DNA of 64,000 bases from Luteimonas sp. FCS-9 (GCF_001014645.1 NZ_LASZ01000005.1:164132-228131); one strand, 5' to 3'. Positions 52,527 to 62,954 are shown, numbered from the stretch's first letter. Translations and numbers: made by a program. Notes: generated by a model not told the origin, from the letters alone.

Positions 52527-53501
52527 ATGAACGCCGCCACCCTTCCCGTCGCCCCGCCCGCGCCGAGCAAGCGCGACCTCCGCGACGCCCGCGCCGACCG
52601 CCTGTTCCGCCTGGCGCTGACCGCGACGGTCGTGCTGGTGATGCTCGCGCTCGCCGGCGCCGCCCTGTCGATGCTCTGGGGCGGACGCGACGCGCTCGCC
52701 TCGCAGGGCCTGTCGTTCTTCACCAGCGCCGACTGGAACCCGGTCGAGAACCGCTACGGCGCGCTCGCGCCGATCGCCGGCACCATCGTCACCGCGCTGA
52801 TCGCGATGATCATCGCCGTGCCGGTCAGCTTCGGCATCGCATTCTTCCTGACCGAAGTCGCGCCGCGCTGGCTGCGCGGTCCGGTCGGCACGGCGATCGA
52901 GCTGCTGGCCGGCATCCCGTCGATCATCTACGGCATGTGGGGCCTGTTCGTGCTGGTGCCGGTGATGACGACCTGGGTCACGCCCTGGCTCAACGACCAT
53001 CTGGGCACGATCCCCGGCATCGGCCTGCTGTTCCAGGGTCCGCCGCTGGGCATCGGCACGCTGACCGCCGGCTTCGTGCTCGCGATCATGGTGATCCCGT
53101 TCATCTCGGCGGTGATGCGCGAGGTGTTCCTGACCGTGCCCACGCGGCTCAAGGAATCGGCCTACGCGCTGGGCGCGACCAAATGGGAGGTCAGCTGGGA
53201 CATCGTGCTGCCCTACACCCGCTCGGCGGTCATCGGCGGCATCTTCCTGGGCCTGGGCCGCGCGCTCGGCGAGACGATGGCGGTCGCCTTCGTCATCGGC
53301 AATTCGGTGCGGCTGACCCCGTCGCTGCTCGAGCCGGGCACGACGATCGCCGCGCTGATCGCCAACGACTTCGGCGAGGCCACCGAGACCTACCGGTCGG
53401 CGCTGCTGCTGCTGGGCTTCGTGCTGTTCATCGTTACCTTCGTGGTGCTCGCGATCGCCCGCCTGATGCTGATGCAACTCGCGCGCCGGGAGGGCAAGTG
53501 A
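52527..53501 (+). CDS. pstC: phosphate ABC transporter permease PstC
   Basis: 324 aa, six TM helices. GIAFFLTEVAPRWLRGPVG and the EAA-loop region KESAYALGATKWEVSWDIVLP with GRALGETMAVAFVIGN are PstC marks. It forms the membrane channel with PstA. The stop overlaps the pstA start by one base (TGATG). Confidence 0.96.
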   Translation: MNAATLPVAPPAPSKRDLRDARADRLFRLALTATVVLVMLALAGAALSMLWGGRDALASQGLSFFTSADWNPVENRYGALAPIAGTIVTALIAMIIAVPVSFGIAFFLTEVAPRWLRGPVGTAIELLAGIPSIIYGMWGLFVLVPVMTTWVTPWLNDHLGTIPGIGLLFQGPPLGIGTLTAGFVLAIMVIPFISAVMREVFLTVPTRLKESAYALGATKWEVSWDIVLPYTRSAVIGGIFLGLGRALGETMAVAFVIGNSVRLTPSLLEPGTTIAALIANDFGEATETYRSALLLLGFVLFIVTFVVLAIARLMLMQLARREGK

Positions 53502-54394
53502 TGAACGCCGTCGCCACCGTGACCGAACGCGAACGCCAGGTCGCCGACCGCCTGTACGCGCGCCGCCGCGTGCGCAACGGCGTGGCGATCGCGCTGGGCT
53601 GCCTGACCGCCGCGTTCGGCCTGTTCTTCCTGGGCTGGATCCTGTGGACGCTGGTCAGCAAGGCCGCCGGCGGCATCGATCTGCAGCTGTTCACGCAGAT
53701 GACCCCGCCGCCGATGCAGGAAGGCGGCCTGCTCAACGCGTTCTTCGGCAGTGCGGTGATGTGCGCGCTGGCGATCGCGATCGGCACGCCGCTGGGCGTG
53801 GCCGCCGGCACGTGGCTGTCGGAGTACGGCCGGGCGCGCAAGGCCGGCGTGGTCGTGCGCTTCATCAACGACATCCTGCTCTCGGCGCCGTCGATCGTGC
53901 TCGGCCTGTTCGTCTACACGTTGTTCGTGATGCAGACCGGCGGCCGGTTCTCGGCGCTGGCCGGCGCGATCGCGCTGGCCTTCATCGTACTGCCGGTCGT
54001 CGTGCGCACCACCGACGAGATGCTGCAGCTGGTGCCCACGCAGATGCGCGAGGCCGCGCTGTCGCTGGGCGTGCCGCACTGGAAGGTCGTGGTGCAGGTG
54101 CTCTACCGCAGCGCCTCGGCCGGCATCGTCACCGGCGTGCTGCTGGCGCTGGCGCGCATCAGCGGCGAGACCGCGCCGCTGCTGTTCACCGCGTTCGGCA
54201 ACCAATACTGGAACAGCGACGTGCTGCGCCCGATGGCGAGCGTGCCGGTGGTGATGTACCAGTACGCCGGCAGCCCCTACGAATCCTGGCAGCAGCTGGC
54301 CTGGGCCGGCGCGCTGGTGCTGACCTGCTTCGTGCTGCTGGTCAGCCTCGGCGCCCGCGCGATCCTGCTGCGCAACCGGGTGGCGCATGACTGA
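53501..54394 (+). CDS. pstA: phosphate ABC transporter permease PstA
   Basis: 297 aa, six TM helices. GTPLGVAAGTWLSEYGR, FINDILLSAPSIVLGLFVY and the EAA loop REAALSLGVPHWKVVVQV with ARISGETAPLLFTAFG are typical. Pairs with PstC; coupled to it by a TGATG overlap. Confidence 0.96.
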   Translation: MNAVATVTERERQVADRLYARRRVRNGVAIALGCLTAAFGLFFLGWILWTLVSKAAGGIDLQLFTQMTPPPMQEGGLLNAFFGSAVMCALAIAIGTPLGVAAGTWLSEYGRARKAGVVVRFINDILLSAPSIVLGLFVYTLFVMQTGGRFSALAGAIALAFIVLPVVVRTTDEMLQLVPTQMREAALSLGVPHWKVVVQVLYRSASAGIVTGVLLALARISGETAPLLFTAFGNQYWNSDVLRPMASVPVVMYQYAGSPYESWQQLAWAGALVLTCFVLLVSLGARAILLRNRVAHD

Positions 54395-54445
54395 CGCCAC
54401 CGCCCGCCTCCCCGACGCCACCTCCCCTTTCGACCGGATCCGGCC

Positions 54446-55273
54446 ATGAACGACCTGCACACCGCGCCGTCGCAGCGCATCCAGCTGGCGACCCACGCAC
54501 GCGAAGCGCTGGCCCCGCGGCCGGTGAAGATCGCCGCGCGCGGCCTGGACTTCCACTACGGCGACTTCCACGCGCTCAAGGGCATCGACCTGGAGATCCC
54601 GGAAAAGCGCGTGACCGCGCTGATCGGGCCCTCGGGCTGCGGCAAGTCGACGCTGCTGCGCATCTTCAACCGCATCTACGCGCTGTATCCCAAGCTCGTG
54701 GCCAGCGGCGAGGTGCTGCTCGACGGCGAGAACATCCTCTCGCCGCGCTACCCGATGAACCGGCTGCGCTCGAAGGTCGGCATGGTGTTCCAGAAGCCGG
54801 TGCCGTTCCCGATGACGATCTTCGAGAACGTCGCCTACGCGATCCGCCATCACGAGAAGCTCTCCAAGGGCCAGCTCGCCGAGCGCGTCGAGCAGGCGCT
54901 GACCCAGGCCGCGCTGTGGACCGAGGTCAAGGACAAGCTCGGCCAGAACGCGCTGGGCCTGTCGGGCGGCCAGCAGCAGCGCCTGTGCATCGCCCGCGCC
55001 GTCGCGCTGCGTCCGGACGTGCTGCTGCTCGACGAGCCGACCTCGGCGCTCGACCCGATCTCCACCAGCCGCATCGAGCAGCTGGTCGAGGAACTGAAGG
55101 TCGACTACACGATCGTCATCGTCACCCACAACATGCAGCAGGCCGCCCGCGTGTCCGACTACACCGCCTTCATGTACCTGGGCGACCTGATCGAGCACGA
55201 CACCACCGAGACCATCTTCTCCAATCCCTCGAAGCGGCAGACCGAGGACTACATCACCGGCCGTTTCGGCTAG
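54446..55273 (+). CDS. pstB: phosphate ABC transporter ATP-binding protein PstB
   Basis: 275 aa. Walker [14 protein letters not shown], signature [14 protein letters not shown], Walker [15 protein letters not shown]-loop [17 protein letters not shown]. The PstB-specific segment [14 protein letters not shown] is present. It powers the PstCA permease. About 25 N-terminal residues precede the ABC domain, longer than in E. coli. Confidence 0.97.
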   Translation: MNDLHTAPSQRIQLATHAREALAPRPVKIAARGLDFHYGDFHALKGIDLEIPEKRVTALIGPSGCGKSTLLRIFNRIYALYPKLVASGEVLLDGENILSPRYPMNRLRSKVGMVFQKPVPFPMTIFENVAYAIRHHEKLSKGQLAERVEQALTQAALWTEVKDKLGQNALGLSGGQQQRLCIARAVALRPDVLLLDEPTSALDPISTSRIEQLVEELKVDYTIVIVTHNMQQAARVSDYTAFMYLGDLIEHDTTETIFSNPSKRQTEDYITGRFG

Positions 55274-55288
55274 CCGAAACCGCAGGTG

Positions 55289-55394
55289 CGGGATTCGGGA
55301 ATCGGGATTGGGGATTCGGAACAGCGAATTCTCTCCGATCAAGAATCCCCCCGCTCTTTCGAATCCCCAATCCCGACTCCCCAATCCCGGCTCC
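55289..55394. repeat. GGGATTCGGGAATC-type repeat cluster (inverted pair)
   Basis: GGGATTCGGGAATCGGGATT at the left and AATCCCCAATCCCGACTCCC at the right form a long imperfect stem in the 125-bp pstB-phoU spacer. It could lower downstream expression or protect the message. Confidence 0.7.
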
Positions 55395-55398
55395 GACC

Positions 55399-56103
55399 AT
55401 GCCTACCCAACCGCACGACCACATCGTCAAGAGCTACGACGAAGAACGCAGCCGGCTGACCGGCGAGATCCTGCGCATGGGCGAGATGGCGGCCGCGCAA
55501 CTCGAATCGGCGCTCGACGTCGTCGAGCGCCGCGACGACCGTGCAGCCGACCGGATCGTCGCCAACGACGACGCGATCGACAGCCTCGAGCGCGAGATCA
55601 GCCAGGACGTCATGAAGCTCGCACTGCGCGGGCCGATGGCGCGCGACCTGCGCGAGATCCTCGCCGCGCTGCGCATCGCCGCCGACATCGAGCGCATCGG
55701 CGACTACGCGGCGAACGTGGCCAAGCGCTCGACCGCGCTCAACCTCGCCCCGCCGCTGCCGCACACCCGCGGGCTGGCGATGCTCGGCGAGCTGGCCGTG
55801 CGCCAGGTCCGCGAAGTGCTGGTCGCGTTCCGCGACAACGACGTCGACCGGGCGCAGCGCGTGCGCGCCCAGGACGTGGAGATCGACACCGTCTACACCA
55901 GCCTGTTCCGCGAGCTGCTGACCTACATGATGGAGGACCCGCGCGCGATCACGCCCAGCACGCACCTGCTGTTCATGGCCAAGAACATCGAGCGCATCGG
56001 CGACCACGCGACCAACATCGCCGAAAACATCTGGTTCCTCGAGCACGGCGACGACGACCTGCCGCCGCGCGAGAAGCGCGACGGCACCAACACGGTCGCC
56101 TGA
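55399..56103 (+). CDS. phoU: phosphate regulon modulator PhoU
   Basis: 234 aa. Two three-helix bundles, each with the PhoU metal-binding motif: [20 protein letters not shown] (first) and [20 protein letters not shown] (second). It restrains Pst transport and PhoR signalling when phosphate is ample. Last gene of the pst operon; no phoBR lies in the window. Confidence 0.96.
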   Translation: MPTQPHDHIVKSYDEERSRLTGEILRMGEMAAAQLESALDVVERRDDRAADRIVANDDAIDSLEREISQDVMKLALRGPMARDLREILAALRIAADIERIGDYAANVAKRSTALNLAPPLPHTRGLAMLGELAVRQVREVLVAFRDNDVDRAQRVRAQDVEIDTVYTSLFRELLTYMMEDPRAITPSTHLLFMAKNIERIGDHATNIAENIWFLEHGDDDLPPREKRDGTNTVA

Positions 56104-56174
56104 GCGCGGCCGCGCGCCGTCCGCCGGCGGCGCGGCGCCCGAACCGCGGGCGCGGCTCTGCTAGGCTTGCGCGC

Positions 56175-56870
56175 ATGCACGATATCGAAGCACCGGCCGC
56201 GGCCGCACGTCCCGCTCTCCCGCCGATGGCCCGCCGCTTCCGCGGCTTCCTGCCCGTCGTGGTCGACGTGGAGACCGGCGGCTTCGAAGCCCGCAAGCAC
56301 GCGCTGCTGGAGATCGCCGCGATCCCGCTCGACCTCGATGCCGACGGTCGCCTGGTCCCCGGCGACCCGGTCCACGCGCACGTCGAGCCGGCGCCGGGCA
56401 TGGCCATCGATCCGCAGTCGCTCGAAGTGACCGGCATCGACATCCACCACCCGTTCCGCTTCGCCAAGCCCGAGCGCGACGCGCCCGAGCACGTGTTCGC
56501 GCACGTGCGCGCAGCCGTCCGCCGGCACCAGTGCCAGCGCGCGATCCTCGTCGGCCACAACGCGCACTTCGACCTGGGCTTCGTCAACGCCGCCGTCGCG
56601 CGCAGCGGCCACAAGCGCAATCCGTTCCATCCCTTCAGCGTGTTCGACACCGTGACGCTGGCCGGCGTCGCCTACGGCCAGACCGTGCTCGCCCGCGCGG
56701 TGCAGGCCGCCGGCCTCGAATGGGACCAGGCGCAGGCGCACTCGGCGCTGTACGACACGACGCTGACCGCGCAGCTGTTCTGCCGCATCGCCAACGCCTG
56801 GCCGGCGATGGCCGCGCCTGCGGAAGCCGACGCGCCGGCCGCGGTCAGTCCGCCGCCCGACGCAGCGTGA
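56175..56870 (+). CDS. rnt: ribonuclease T
   Basis: 231 aa. DEDDh exonuclease with [20 protein letters not shown] (Asp and Glu), [17 protein letters not shown] (Asp) and [15 protein letters not shown] (His, Asp). It trims 3' ends of tRNAs and 5S/23S rRNA. The N-terminal 20 residues and the Ala/Pro-rich C-terminal tail are extensions. The last 26 bp overlap the convergent phosphoesterase gene. Confidence 0.93.
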   Translation: MHDIEAPAAAARPALPPMARRFRGFLPVVVDVETGGFEARKHALLEIAAIPLDLDADGRLVPGDPVHAHVEPAPGMAIDPQSLEVTGIDIHHPFRFAKPERDAPEHVFAHVRAAVRRHQCQRAILVGHNAHFDLGFVNAAVARSGHKRNPFHPFSVFDTVTLAGVAYGQTVLARAVQAAGLEWDQAQAHSALYDTTLTAQLFCRIANAWPAMAAPAEADAPAAVSPPPDAA

Positions 56871-57975
56871 TCAGCGCGATCTCCGACGGCACGCCGATCC
56901 GGGTCGCGAAACCGGGCCACAGCCCGGCGCCGTTGCCGACGTACAGCTGCATACCGTCCACCGGGTAGAGCCCGGACACGAAACCGCCGTTCGCGCGCGC
57001 GACCAGGCGGTCCATGCCGACGATGTGGCCGCCGTGCGTGTGCCCCGAGAGCTGCAGGGCGACGCCGCGCGCGGCATGCGCGTGCGCCTCGCCCGGGCGG
57101 TGGTCGAGCAGCAGGACCGGCGCGTCCGGGTCGGCGCCGGCCAGTGCGGCACCGGCATCGGGCACCGGCAGGCCGTAGCGCGCGGCGACCGGATCGGTGA
57201 CGCCGGCGACGGTCAGCGCCGCGTCGCCGCGCGCGATGCGCAGGTGCGCGTTCTCCAGCACCTGCATGCCCATCGCGGCGAACGCATCCATCCATTCGCG
57301 GTACTGGCCGTAGTACTCGTGGTTGCCGGTGATCGCGATCACGCCGTCGGGCGCCTGCAGCGCCGCGAGCGGACGCACGTCGTCGGCGCGCGCATCCACG
57401 CTGCCGTCGACCAGGTCGCCGGTGATGACGATCAGGTCCGGACGCTGCGCGTTGGCGCGCGCGACGACCTCGGCCACCCAGTCGCCGGTCAGCAGCCGGC
57501 TGGCGTGGATGTCAGTCAGCTGCAGCACGCGGTAGCCGTCGAACGCCGGTGGCAGGTCGGCGATCGCGATCTCGACCTGCCGCACCTTCGGCACCGCCAT
57601 CGCCTGCCAGGTGCCGTACATCGACAGCCCCAGCGCCAGCGCGGCCGCGTCCGGACGCAGCCACGGCGCGCGCAGCCCCGGCAGCGCCGTGCGGCCACGC
57701 AGCGCCCACGCCGCGAGCGTCGCGACGTCGAGCAGCGCCACCAGCAGCGCGGTCAGCAACAGCGCCACGAAGCCGGTGCCGAGCGCGGCGATGACCAGCT
57801 TCGGCAGCTCGGGCGAGGCCATGCTGCCGGCGAAGCGCGCGACGATGCGATGGTGCAGCGCCAGCCCGTAGACCAGCACCGCCAGCGCGACACGCACGGG
57901 CCATGCAAGCCGCAGCGGCAGCACGAGGCGCAGGACGAGATAGGACGCGAGCACGATGGCAACGAGACTGAGCAC
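56845..57975 (-). CDS. membrane-anchored calcineurin-like metallophosphoesterase
   Basis: 376 aa. Three to four N-terminal TM helices (about residues 1-125) precede a YkuE/YaeI-like phosphoesterase: [12 protein letters not shown] (D.H), VITGDLVDG (GDxxD), AITGNHEYY (GNHE), and LLLDHRP and [10 protein letters not shown] for the metal site. Members hydrolyse lipid-linked phosphates such as UDP-diacylglucosamine or cyclic nucleotides; the substrate is unknown. It converges on rnt and overlaps it by 26 bp. Confidence 0.9.
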   Translation of the reverse strand: MLSLVAIVLASYLVLRLVLPLRLAWPVRVALAVLVYGLALHHRIVARFAGSMASPELPKLVIAALGTGFVALLLTALLVALLDVATLAAWALRGRTALPGLRAPWLRPDAAALALGLSMYGTWQAMAVPKVRQVEIAIADLPPAFDGYRVLQLTDIHASRLLTGDWVAEVVARANAQRPDLIVITGDLVDGSVDARADDVRPLAALQAPDGVIAITGNHEYYGQYREWMDAFAAMGMQVLENAHLRIARGDAALTVAGVTDPVAARYGLPVPDAGAALAGADPDAPVLLLDHRPGEAHAHAARGVALQLSGHTHGGHIVGMDRLVARANGGFVSGLYPVDGMQLYVGNGAGLWPGFATRIGVPSEIALITLRRAAD

Positions 57976-58819
57976 GGCGGATTCCGGACGGCGGCGGGCC
58001 GGCGCGTGCGCGACGTGCCGACGTGGGGGCCGGCTATGGTCTTCGATGCGGACCGCCGGTGCCAGGGGCGCGGCGGCGAGCGACGATGGCCCGGTAACGG
58101 ACGCCGGATCGCGGCCCGCACTGTTTCTCGGTTTTTCGTTCTTCGCCGAAGTCAGGGGAGTACTGCTTCTGCTCGCCCAATCAGGGCGTTCTTCTCCGAA
58201 GCGCGCGTCGTGCCGGCCGGGGACTGCTCCCCGGCTCGGTCAGCCCGCTCCGCGGTCCGGCCCGGCGCAGCACGCCGGGCGTTCGTGCGGGCTACGCGGC
58301 ATGCCGCGCGAGCAGCCAGCACTCACCCATGGCTGACTCGCCGCCGCGGACCATCCATGGCCCGCTATCGCAATCCCCGACCGGCACGACGCCCTGAGTC
58401 CGAAGGCGCTCGACTTCTTCAACCAGACGGCTTCCCGCGTCTACCCGAAGTCGGGTTGCAATCATCCATGGCGGCGGACTGGCGGCCGGTGGCCGCGTCG
58501 AGCGCGCCATGGGTGAGCCCGCTCTGCCTGCGCGGCATGCCGCGCGAGCGGGCGAACGCCCGGCGCGCTGCGCCGGGCCGGACCGATCCGCAAAGCGGAG
58601 CGGGCGCGCGCCCGAGTCAAGGCAGGGTGAGCATGGATGGCATGCGCGGCACTGCCGCGCATCCATGCGAACGCCACGCGTGCTTCGCGTGGCCGGACCG
58701 CGAAGCGGCTTTGCCGAGGGAAGAGCGGCTTCCGGCCGGCAGGCGGCTGCCCATTCGAAGTGGAACGCCCTCTCCCGCACTAGAGAGCAGCGCCATCACT
58801 TCGACGCGCCCCGCGCAGG
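57976..58819. repeat. 844-bp repeat-filled gap with an inverted repeat pair
   Basis: No intact gene. A unit of about 120 bp at 58235-58330 recurs inverted at 58450-58615: shared CCATGGGTGAG, GCGCGGCATGCCGCG and GAACGCCCGGCG, then CTGCGCCGGGCCGGACCG. A third, diverged unit lies at 58629-58735 (GGCATGCGCGGC, GCGTGGCCGGACCGCGAAGC). Short frames in between have no convincing start. Confidence 0.7.
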
Positions 58820-59134
58820 TCAGCTGGCGAGCTTGAGCCCGACGATGCCGGCCACGATCAGCGCCAGGCTGACCAGGCGTCCCGGGCTTGCCGCGTCGCC
58901 CATCAGCACGATGCCCAGGATCACGGTGCCGACCGCGCCGATACCGACCCAGACCGCGTAGGCGGTGCCGACCGGCAGATCGCGCATCGCGATGCCGAGC
59001 AGGCCGACGCTGATCGCCATCGACGCCACCGTGCCGACCGTCGGCCAGAACCGGGTGAACCCGTCGGTGTATTTCAGGCCGATCGCCCAGCCGATCTCGA
59101 ACAGGCCGGCGAGCACGAGAATGATCCAGGACAT
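58820..59134 (-). CDS. gdx: guanidinium exporter Gdx (SugE, SMR family)
   Basis: 104-aa four-TM small multidrug resistance protein. The central Glu13 is in [15 protein letters not shown]. Residues reported as the Gdx subtype signature are present at Gly10, Trp16, Ala17, Met39, Ala67 and Lys101, which separates it from the quaternary-ammonium (Qac/EmrE) subtype. Gdx proteins work as antiparallel dimers exchanging guanidinium for protons. The guanidine-II riboswitch just upstream confirms the substrate independently. The start at MSWIILVL follows GGAGG. Confidence 0.95.
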   Translation of the reverse strand: MSWIILVLAGLFEIGWAIGLKYTDGFTRFWPTVGTVASMAISVGLLGIAMRDLPVGTAYAVWVGIGAVGTVILGIVLMGDAASPGRLVSLALIVAGIVGLKLAS

Positions 59135-59158
59135 GCAGAGAACCTCCATCGTCGCGAT

Positions 59159-59202
59159 GGGGCCGTCCCCGGATGTGGATGGAGCGGCGGGGTCGTCCCC
59201 GC
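59159..59202 (-). promoter_or_regulatory. guanidine-II (mini-ykkC) riboswitch
   Basis: Two hairpins on the minus strand: GCGGGG-ACGA-CCCCGC (59202-59187) and GGGG-ACGG-CCCC (59170-59159), joined by 16 nt. Both loops fit ACGR closed by G-C pairs, the defining feature of this riboswitch. The gdx SD (GGAGG) follows within about 10 nt, so control is probably at translation. Confidence 0.93.
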
Positions 59203-59288
59203 TTCCTGGGCGGCATTGTGGCCGACGCCACGCCGCGACGGATGACCGCGGCATGACCCGCCGCGGTCGTGGCCGATGCCCGTCGCCG

Positions 59289-59555
59289 TCAGTGCGGGCC
59301 CGCCGCCCGGCCGCGCGCGCTCAGCGTCCGCGCGATGCCGAACAGGCTGATCGCGATCCACGCCAGCTGCATCGCCAGCACGGTCGCGTCGAAGCCGCCG
59401 TAGAGCGAGAGCACCACGCCGATCGCGCCGAACAGGTTCAGCAGCAGGTACGGCAGGCCGGCCCCCGACAGGCGCGTGACCTGCAGCAGGAAGTACGCCA
59501 GCACGATCAGCGTCGCCCCGACGATGCCGCACCACTGGTGCCAGAGCAGGTCCAT
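59289..59555 (-). CDS. small membrane protein, CBU_0592-like family
   Basis: 88 aa with three predicted TM helices. [40 protein letters not shown] and [18 protein letters not shown] match the pattern of the CBU_0592 family of unknown function. It lies between rlmB and the guanidine riboswitch on the same strand; a link to guanidine is not supported. Confidence 0.75.
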   Translation of the reverse strand: MDLLWHQWCGIVGATLIVLAYFLLQVTRLSGAGLPYLLLNLFGAIGVVLSLYGGFDATVLAMQLAWIAISLFGIARTLSARGRAAGPH

Positions 59556-59621
59556 GCCGTTCTCCTCTACGAAACCGACCGCATCATCCGCCCACCGCTG
59601 CGGACGGGCAAGCCGCGGCGC

Positions 59622-60386
59622 TCAGCCCAGCCGCTGGCGCACGGCCTCGAACAGCACCACGCCGGAGGCCACCGACACGTTGAGGCTCTCCACGCCGCCG
59701 GCCGCGTCGGCGCCCGGCATCGGGATCGTCACCAGCTGGTCGCAGTGCTCGCGCGTGAGCCGGCGCAGGCCGTCCGCCTCGCCGCCCAGCACCAGCGCCA
59801 CGTTGCCGCGCAGGTCCAGGCCGTACAGCGAGGCGCTCGCCTCGCCGGCCAGGCCGTAGATCCACACGCCCAGCTTCTGCAGGTCGCGCAGGCTGCGCGA
59901 GAGGTTGGTCACGCGGACCACCGGCACGTGGTCGGCGGCGCCGGCCGAGGTCTTGCGCACGGTCGCATTGACCTGCACCGCCTTGTCCTTGGGGATCAGC
60001 ACCGCCGTGACCCCGGCCGCGGCCGCGCTGCGCAGACAGGCGCCGAGATTGTGCGGGTCCTGCACGCCGTCGAGCACCAGCAGCAGCGCGCGCCCCTCGG
60101 CGGCCTCGACCAGGCCGGCGAGCTCGTTCTCGTCCCAGGTCCGGGCCGCCGCATAGCGGGCCGCCGCGCCCTGGTGGCGCAGGCCGCCGGCAACGCCGTC
60201 GAGCGCCTGCTGCGCGACCCGGCGCACGTCGACGTCGCGCCGGCGCGCCGCGGTCTCGATCTCGGCGATCCGCGGATTCTTCGCCCCGGCCTCGAGCAGC
60301 ACCTCGCGTACGTTCTCCGCGTCGTGCTCGACGGCCGCGGCGACGGCGTTGATGCCGACGATCCACTGATTCTGTTTGCTGCTCAT
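59622..60386 (-). CDS. rlmB: 23S rRNA (guanosine2251-2'-O)-methyltransferase RlmB
   Basis: 254-aa SPOUT (TrmH) enzyme. The N-terminal L30e-like domain has WIVGINAVAAAVEHD. Motif 1 is LDGVQDPHNLGACLRSA, motif 2 LVLGGEADGLRRL and motif 3 IPMPGADAAGGVESLNVSVA. The start at MSSKQNQW is preferred over an upstream Met. Downstream of rnr, the same order as in E. coli. Confidence 0.95.
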   Translation of the reverse strand: MSSKQNQWIVGINAVAAAVEHDAENVREVLLEAGAKNPRIAEIETAARRRDVDVRRVAQQALDGVAGGLRHQGAAARYAAARTWDENELAGLVEAAEGRALLLVLDGVQDPHNLGACLRSAAAAGVTAVLIPKDKAVQVNATVRKTSAGAADHVPVVRVTNLSRSLRDLQKLGVWIYGLAGEASASLYGLDLRGNVALVLGGEADGLRRLTREHCDQLVTIPMPGADAAGGVESLNVSVASGVVLFEAVRQRLG

Positions 60387-60426
60387 GCGTCGGGATTCGG
60401 GCTGGAGGAAACCGGGGCTCAAACGT

Positions 60427-60458
60427 TTCGGGGCCGGGACGCGGGCCCCGGCCCCGAA
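60427..60458 (-). other. strong hairpin between rnr and rlmB
   Basis: Perfect 12-bp stem TTCGGGGCCGGG / CCCGGCCCCGAA with an 8-nt loop, just after the rnr stop. No U-run, so it is more likely an mRNA 3'-end stabiliser or RNase R-related processing site than a terminator. Confidence 0.65.
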
Positions 60459-60470
60459 GGGACGTCCATT

Positions 60471-62954
60471 CTACCGGTAGGGCGCCTTCTCGCGCTTCGC
60501 CGGCTTGCCGCGCGGCGGCGGCGGTTTCGGCTCACCAGGCTGCGGCGCGCCCGCCTCCACCAGACGGAAGTCGATCTTGCGATCCTCCAGGCTGGCCTTG
60601 AGCACGAGGATGCGCACCCGATCGCCGAGTCGGAACTCGCGGCCGGCACGCTCGCCGGTCAGCATCCGGCGCACCGGATCGAAGCGATAGAAGTCGTTCG
60701 GCAGCTGGGTCACGTGCACCAGGCCGTTGACCTTCGACTGGTCGAGCTCGACGAACAGCCCGAAGCTGGTCACGCCGCTGATCACGCCGTCGAACTGGCC
60801 GCCGACATGCTGCTCCATCCACGCTGCGCGGTAGCGCTCGTCGACCTCGCGCTCGGCCTCGTCGGCGCGGCGCTCGCGCTCGGAGCACTGCAGCGCCAGG
60901 CTCTCCATCATTCGCGGGGTGTAGTCGAACTTCGCCAGCGGCTTGCCCGAGAGCACGTGCTTGATCGCGCGATGCACCAGCAGGTCGGGATAGCGACGGA
61001 TCGGCGAGGTGAAGTGCGCATAGGCGGCCAGCGCCAGCCCGAAGTGGCCCAGGTTCTCGGTCGAATAGACGGCCTGGCTCTGGCTGCGCAGCAGCACCGA
61101 CTCGAGCAACGTCGCATCGCTGCGATCGCGGATCTTCTTGAGCAGGTTGGTGAAGTCCTTGGGCTGCACCTTCGCCCAGGGCGGCATGCGCAGCGCGAAC
61201 TCCTTGAGGAACTCCAGCAGGTCGGTGTACTTGGACTCCGGCGGCTTGTCGTGCACGCGATACGGCGCCGGGATGCCCGCCTCGAGCAGGAAGCGCGCGG
61301 CCTCCACGTTCGCGGCGATCATGCATTCCTCGATCAGCTTGTGCGCGTCGTTGCGCACCAGCATGCCGGCCTGGGTGACCTCGCCGCGGTTGTCGAGCAC
61401 GAAGCGCACCTCCGAGCTCTCGAACTCGATCGCGCCACGCTTGGCCCGCGCCTTGGCCAGCACGCGGAACAGTTGATGCAGGTGTTCGATCTGCGGCAGC
61501 AGCAGCGCGCCGATCGACGCGCGCGCGTCCTCGTCCTGCTCGCCCACCGCCTTCCACACCTGGGTGTAGGTCAGCCGGGCGTGCGAGTTCATCACCGCCT
61601 CGTAGAACTTCGCGCCGGTCACCTCGCCGTCGCGCCCGACCTGCATGTCGCAGACGAAGCACATCCGATCGACCCGCGGCATCAGCGAGCAGATGCCGTT
61701 GGACAGCGTCTCGGGCAGCATCGGCACGACGAATCCCGGGAAGTACACGCTGGTCGCGCGCAGCTGGGCTTCATCGTCGAGCGGCGTGCCCGGCCTGACG
61801 TAGTTCGAGACGTCGGCGATCGCCACCACGAGGCGGAAGCCGTCGCGGTTGGGCTCGCAGTACACCGCGTCGTCGAAATCCTTGGCGTCCTCGCCGTCGA
61901 TCGTCACCAGCGGCAGCGCGCGCAGGTCGACGCGGTCGCCGAGCATGCGTTCCTCGACGGTCAGCGGCACCGCCGCGGCCTCGTCGAGCACCGGCTGCGG
62001 GAACTCGTGCGGCAGGTGATGGCCGTGGATCGCGGCCTCGACGACCAGCGACGGCGTCAGCGCATCGCCCAGTACCGCGAGCACCTTGCCGATCGGCGGT
62101 CGGCGCGCGTCGCCCGGGGCGACGATCTCGCAGACCACCAGCTGGCCGTCCTGCGCGTCGAGGCGCGCGTCCTGCGGGATCTGCACGTTGCGCTGGATCC
62201 GGCGGTCGTCGGGCACGACGAAGCTGATGCCCGACTCCACCGAGAACCGGCCGATCAGGCGGGTCGTACGGCGTTCGAGCACCTCGACGATGACGCCGGC
62301 GCGGCGGCCGCGGGCATCAACGTTCGTCAGGCTGGCCATCGCGCGGTCGCCATGCATGACCTTGCGCATCTCGGCCGGCGGCAGGAACAGGTCGTCGCCG
62401 CTGCCGCTGTCGGGCCGCAGGAACCCGAAGCCCTCGGGGTTGGCGATCACCGTGCCGGGGATCAGGTCCAGGCGCTTGGCCGGCACCAGGCCGCCGCGGC
62501 GGTTCTGCAGCAGCTGGCCCTCGCGCAACATGGCCGCGAGCCGCTTGCCGAGCGCGTCGAAGCGCTCCGGATCGGTCAGGTCGAGCGCCTGCGCCAGTTC
62601 GGTCGCGGTCTGCGGGCCCGGCGCGTCGGCGAGCAGCTGCAGGATCGCCTCGCGGCTGGCGATCGGGTTGGCATAGCGGGCCGCCTCGCGATTGGCGTAC
62701 GGATCGTCGACCCGGCCGCTGCGTGGCGCCTGCGGACGCGCGGCGGGCGCCGACGGCGGCGCCGTTGCGCGCGGCTCGGTGCGCGCGCCCGAACGCAGCG
62801 CACGCTGCAGGCCGGGATCGGGCATCCAGGGCGGCGTGGACGCCGCCGGCTTGCCGCTGCGGGAAGGACCGCCGGCAGCGCCGCGCTTGGCGGCCGGAGC
62901 GGCGGGACGTTCGGAGTCGCGGCGGCTGCCGCGCTTGCTGGGAGGTTTTGCCAT
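60471..62954 (-). CDS. rnr: ribonuclease R
   Basis: 827 aa. The N-terminal basic/Ala-rich extension (about 60 aa) precedes a winged-helix and cold-shock domains (VIANPEGFGFLRPD), then RNB with the catalytic Asp cluster in LVTIDGEDAKDFDDAVY, and an S1 domain (VISGVTSFGLFVELDQSKV) with a basic end. It degrades structured RNA 3' to 5'. First gene of rnr-rlmB. Confidence 0.96.
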   Translation of the reverse strand: MAKPPSKRGSRRDSERPAAPAAKRGAAGGPSRSGKPAASTPPWMPDPGLQRALRSGARTEPRATAPPSAPAARPQAPRSGRVDDPYANREAARYANPIASREAILQLLADAPGPQTATELAQALDLTDPERFDALGKRLAAMLREGQLLQNRRGGLVPAKRLDLIPGTVIANPEGFGFLRPDSGSGDDLFLPPAEMRKVMHGDRAMASLTNVDARGRRAGVIVEVLERRTTRLIGRFSVESGISFVVPDDRRIQRNVQIPQDARLDAQDGQLVVCEIVAPGDARRPPIGKVLAVLGDALTPSLVVEAAIHGHHLPHEFPQPVLDEAAAVPLTVEERMLGDRVDLRALPLVTIDGEDAKDFDDAVYCEPNRDGFRLVVAIADVSNYVRPGTPLDDEAQLRATSVYFPGFVVPMLPETLSNGICSLMPRVDRMCFVCDMQVGRDGEVTGAKFYEAVMNSHARLTYTQVWKAVGEQDEDARASIGALLLPQIEHLHQLFRVLAKARAKRGAIEFESSEVRFVLDNRGEVTQAGMLVRNDAHKLIEECMIAANVEAARFLLEAGIPAPYRVHDKPPESKYTDLLEFLKEFALRMPPWAKVQPKDFTNLLKKIRDRSDATLLESVLLRSQSQAVYSTENLGHFGLALAAYAHFTSPIRRYPDLLVHRAIKHVLSGKPLAKFDYTPRMMESLALQCSERERRADEAEREVDERYRAAWMEQHVGGQFDGVISGVTSFGLFVELDQSKVNGLVHVTQLPNDFYRFDPVRRMLTGERAGREFRLGDRVRILVLKASLEDRKIDFRLVEAGAPQPGEPKPPPPRGKPAKREKAPYR

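Noticed and set aside
58360..58440. Frame with SPKALDFFNQTASRVY in the repeat gap
   Set aside because: Possible debris of a gene, but too short, without start or homology I recognise.
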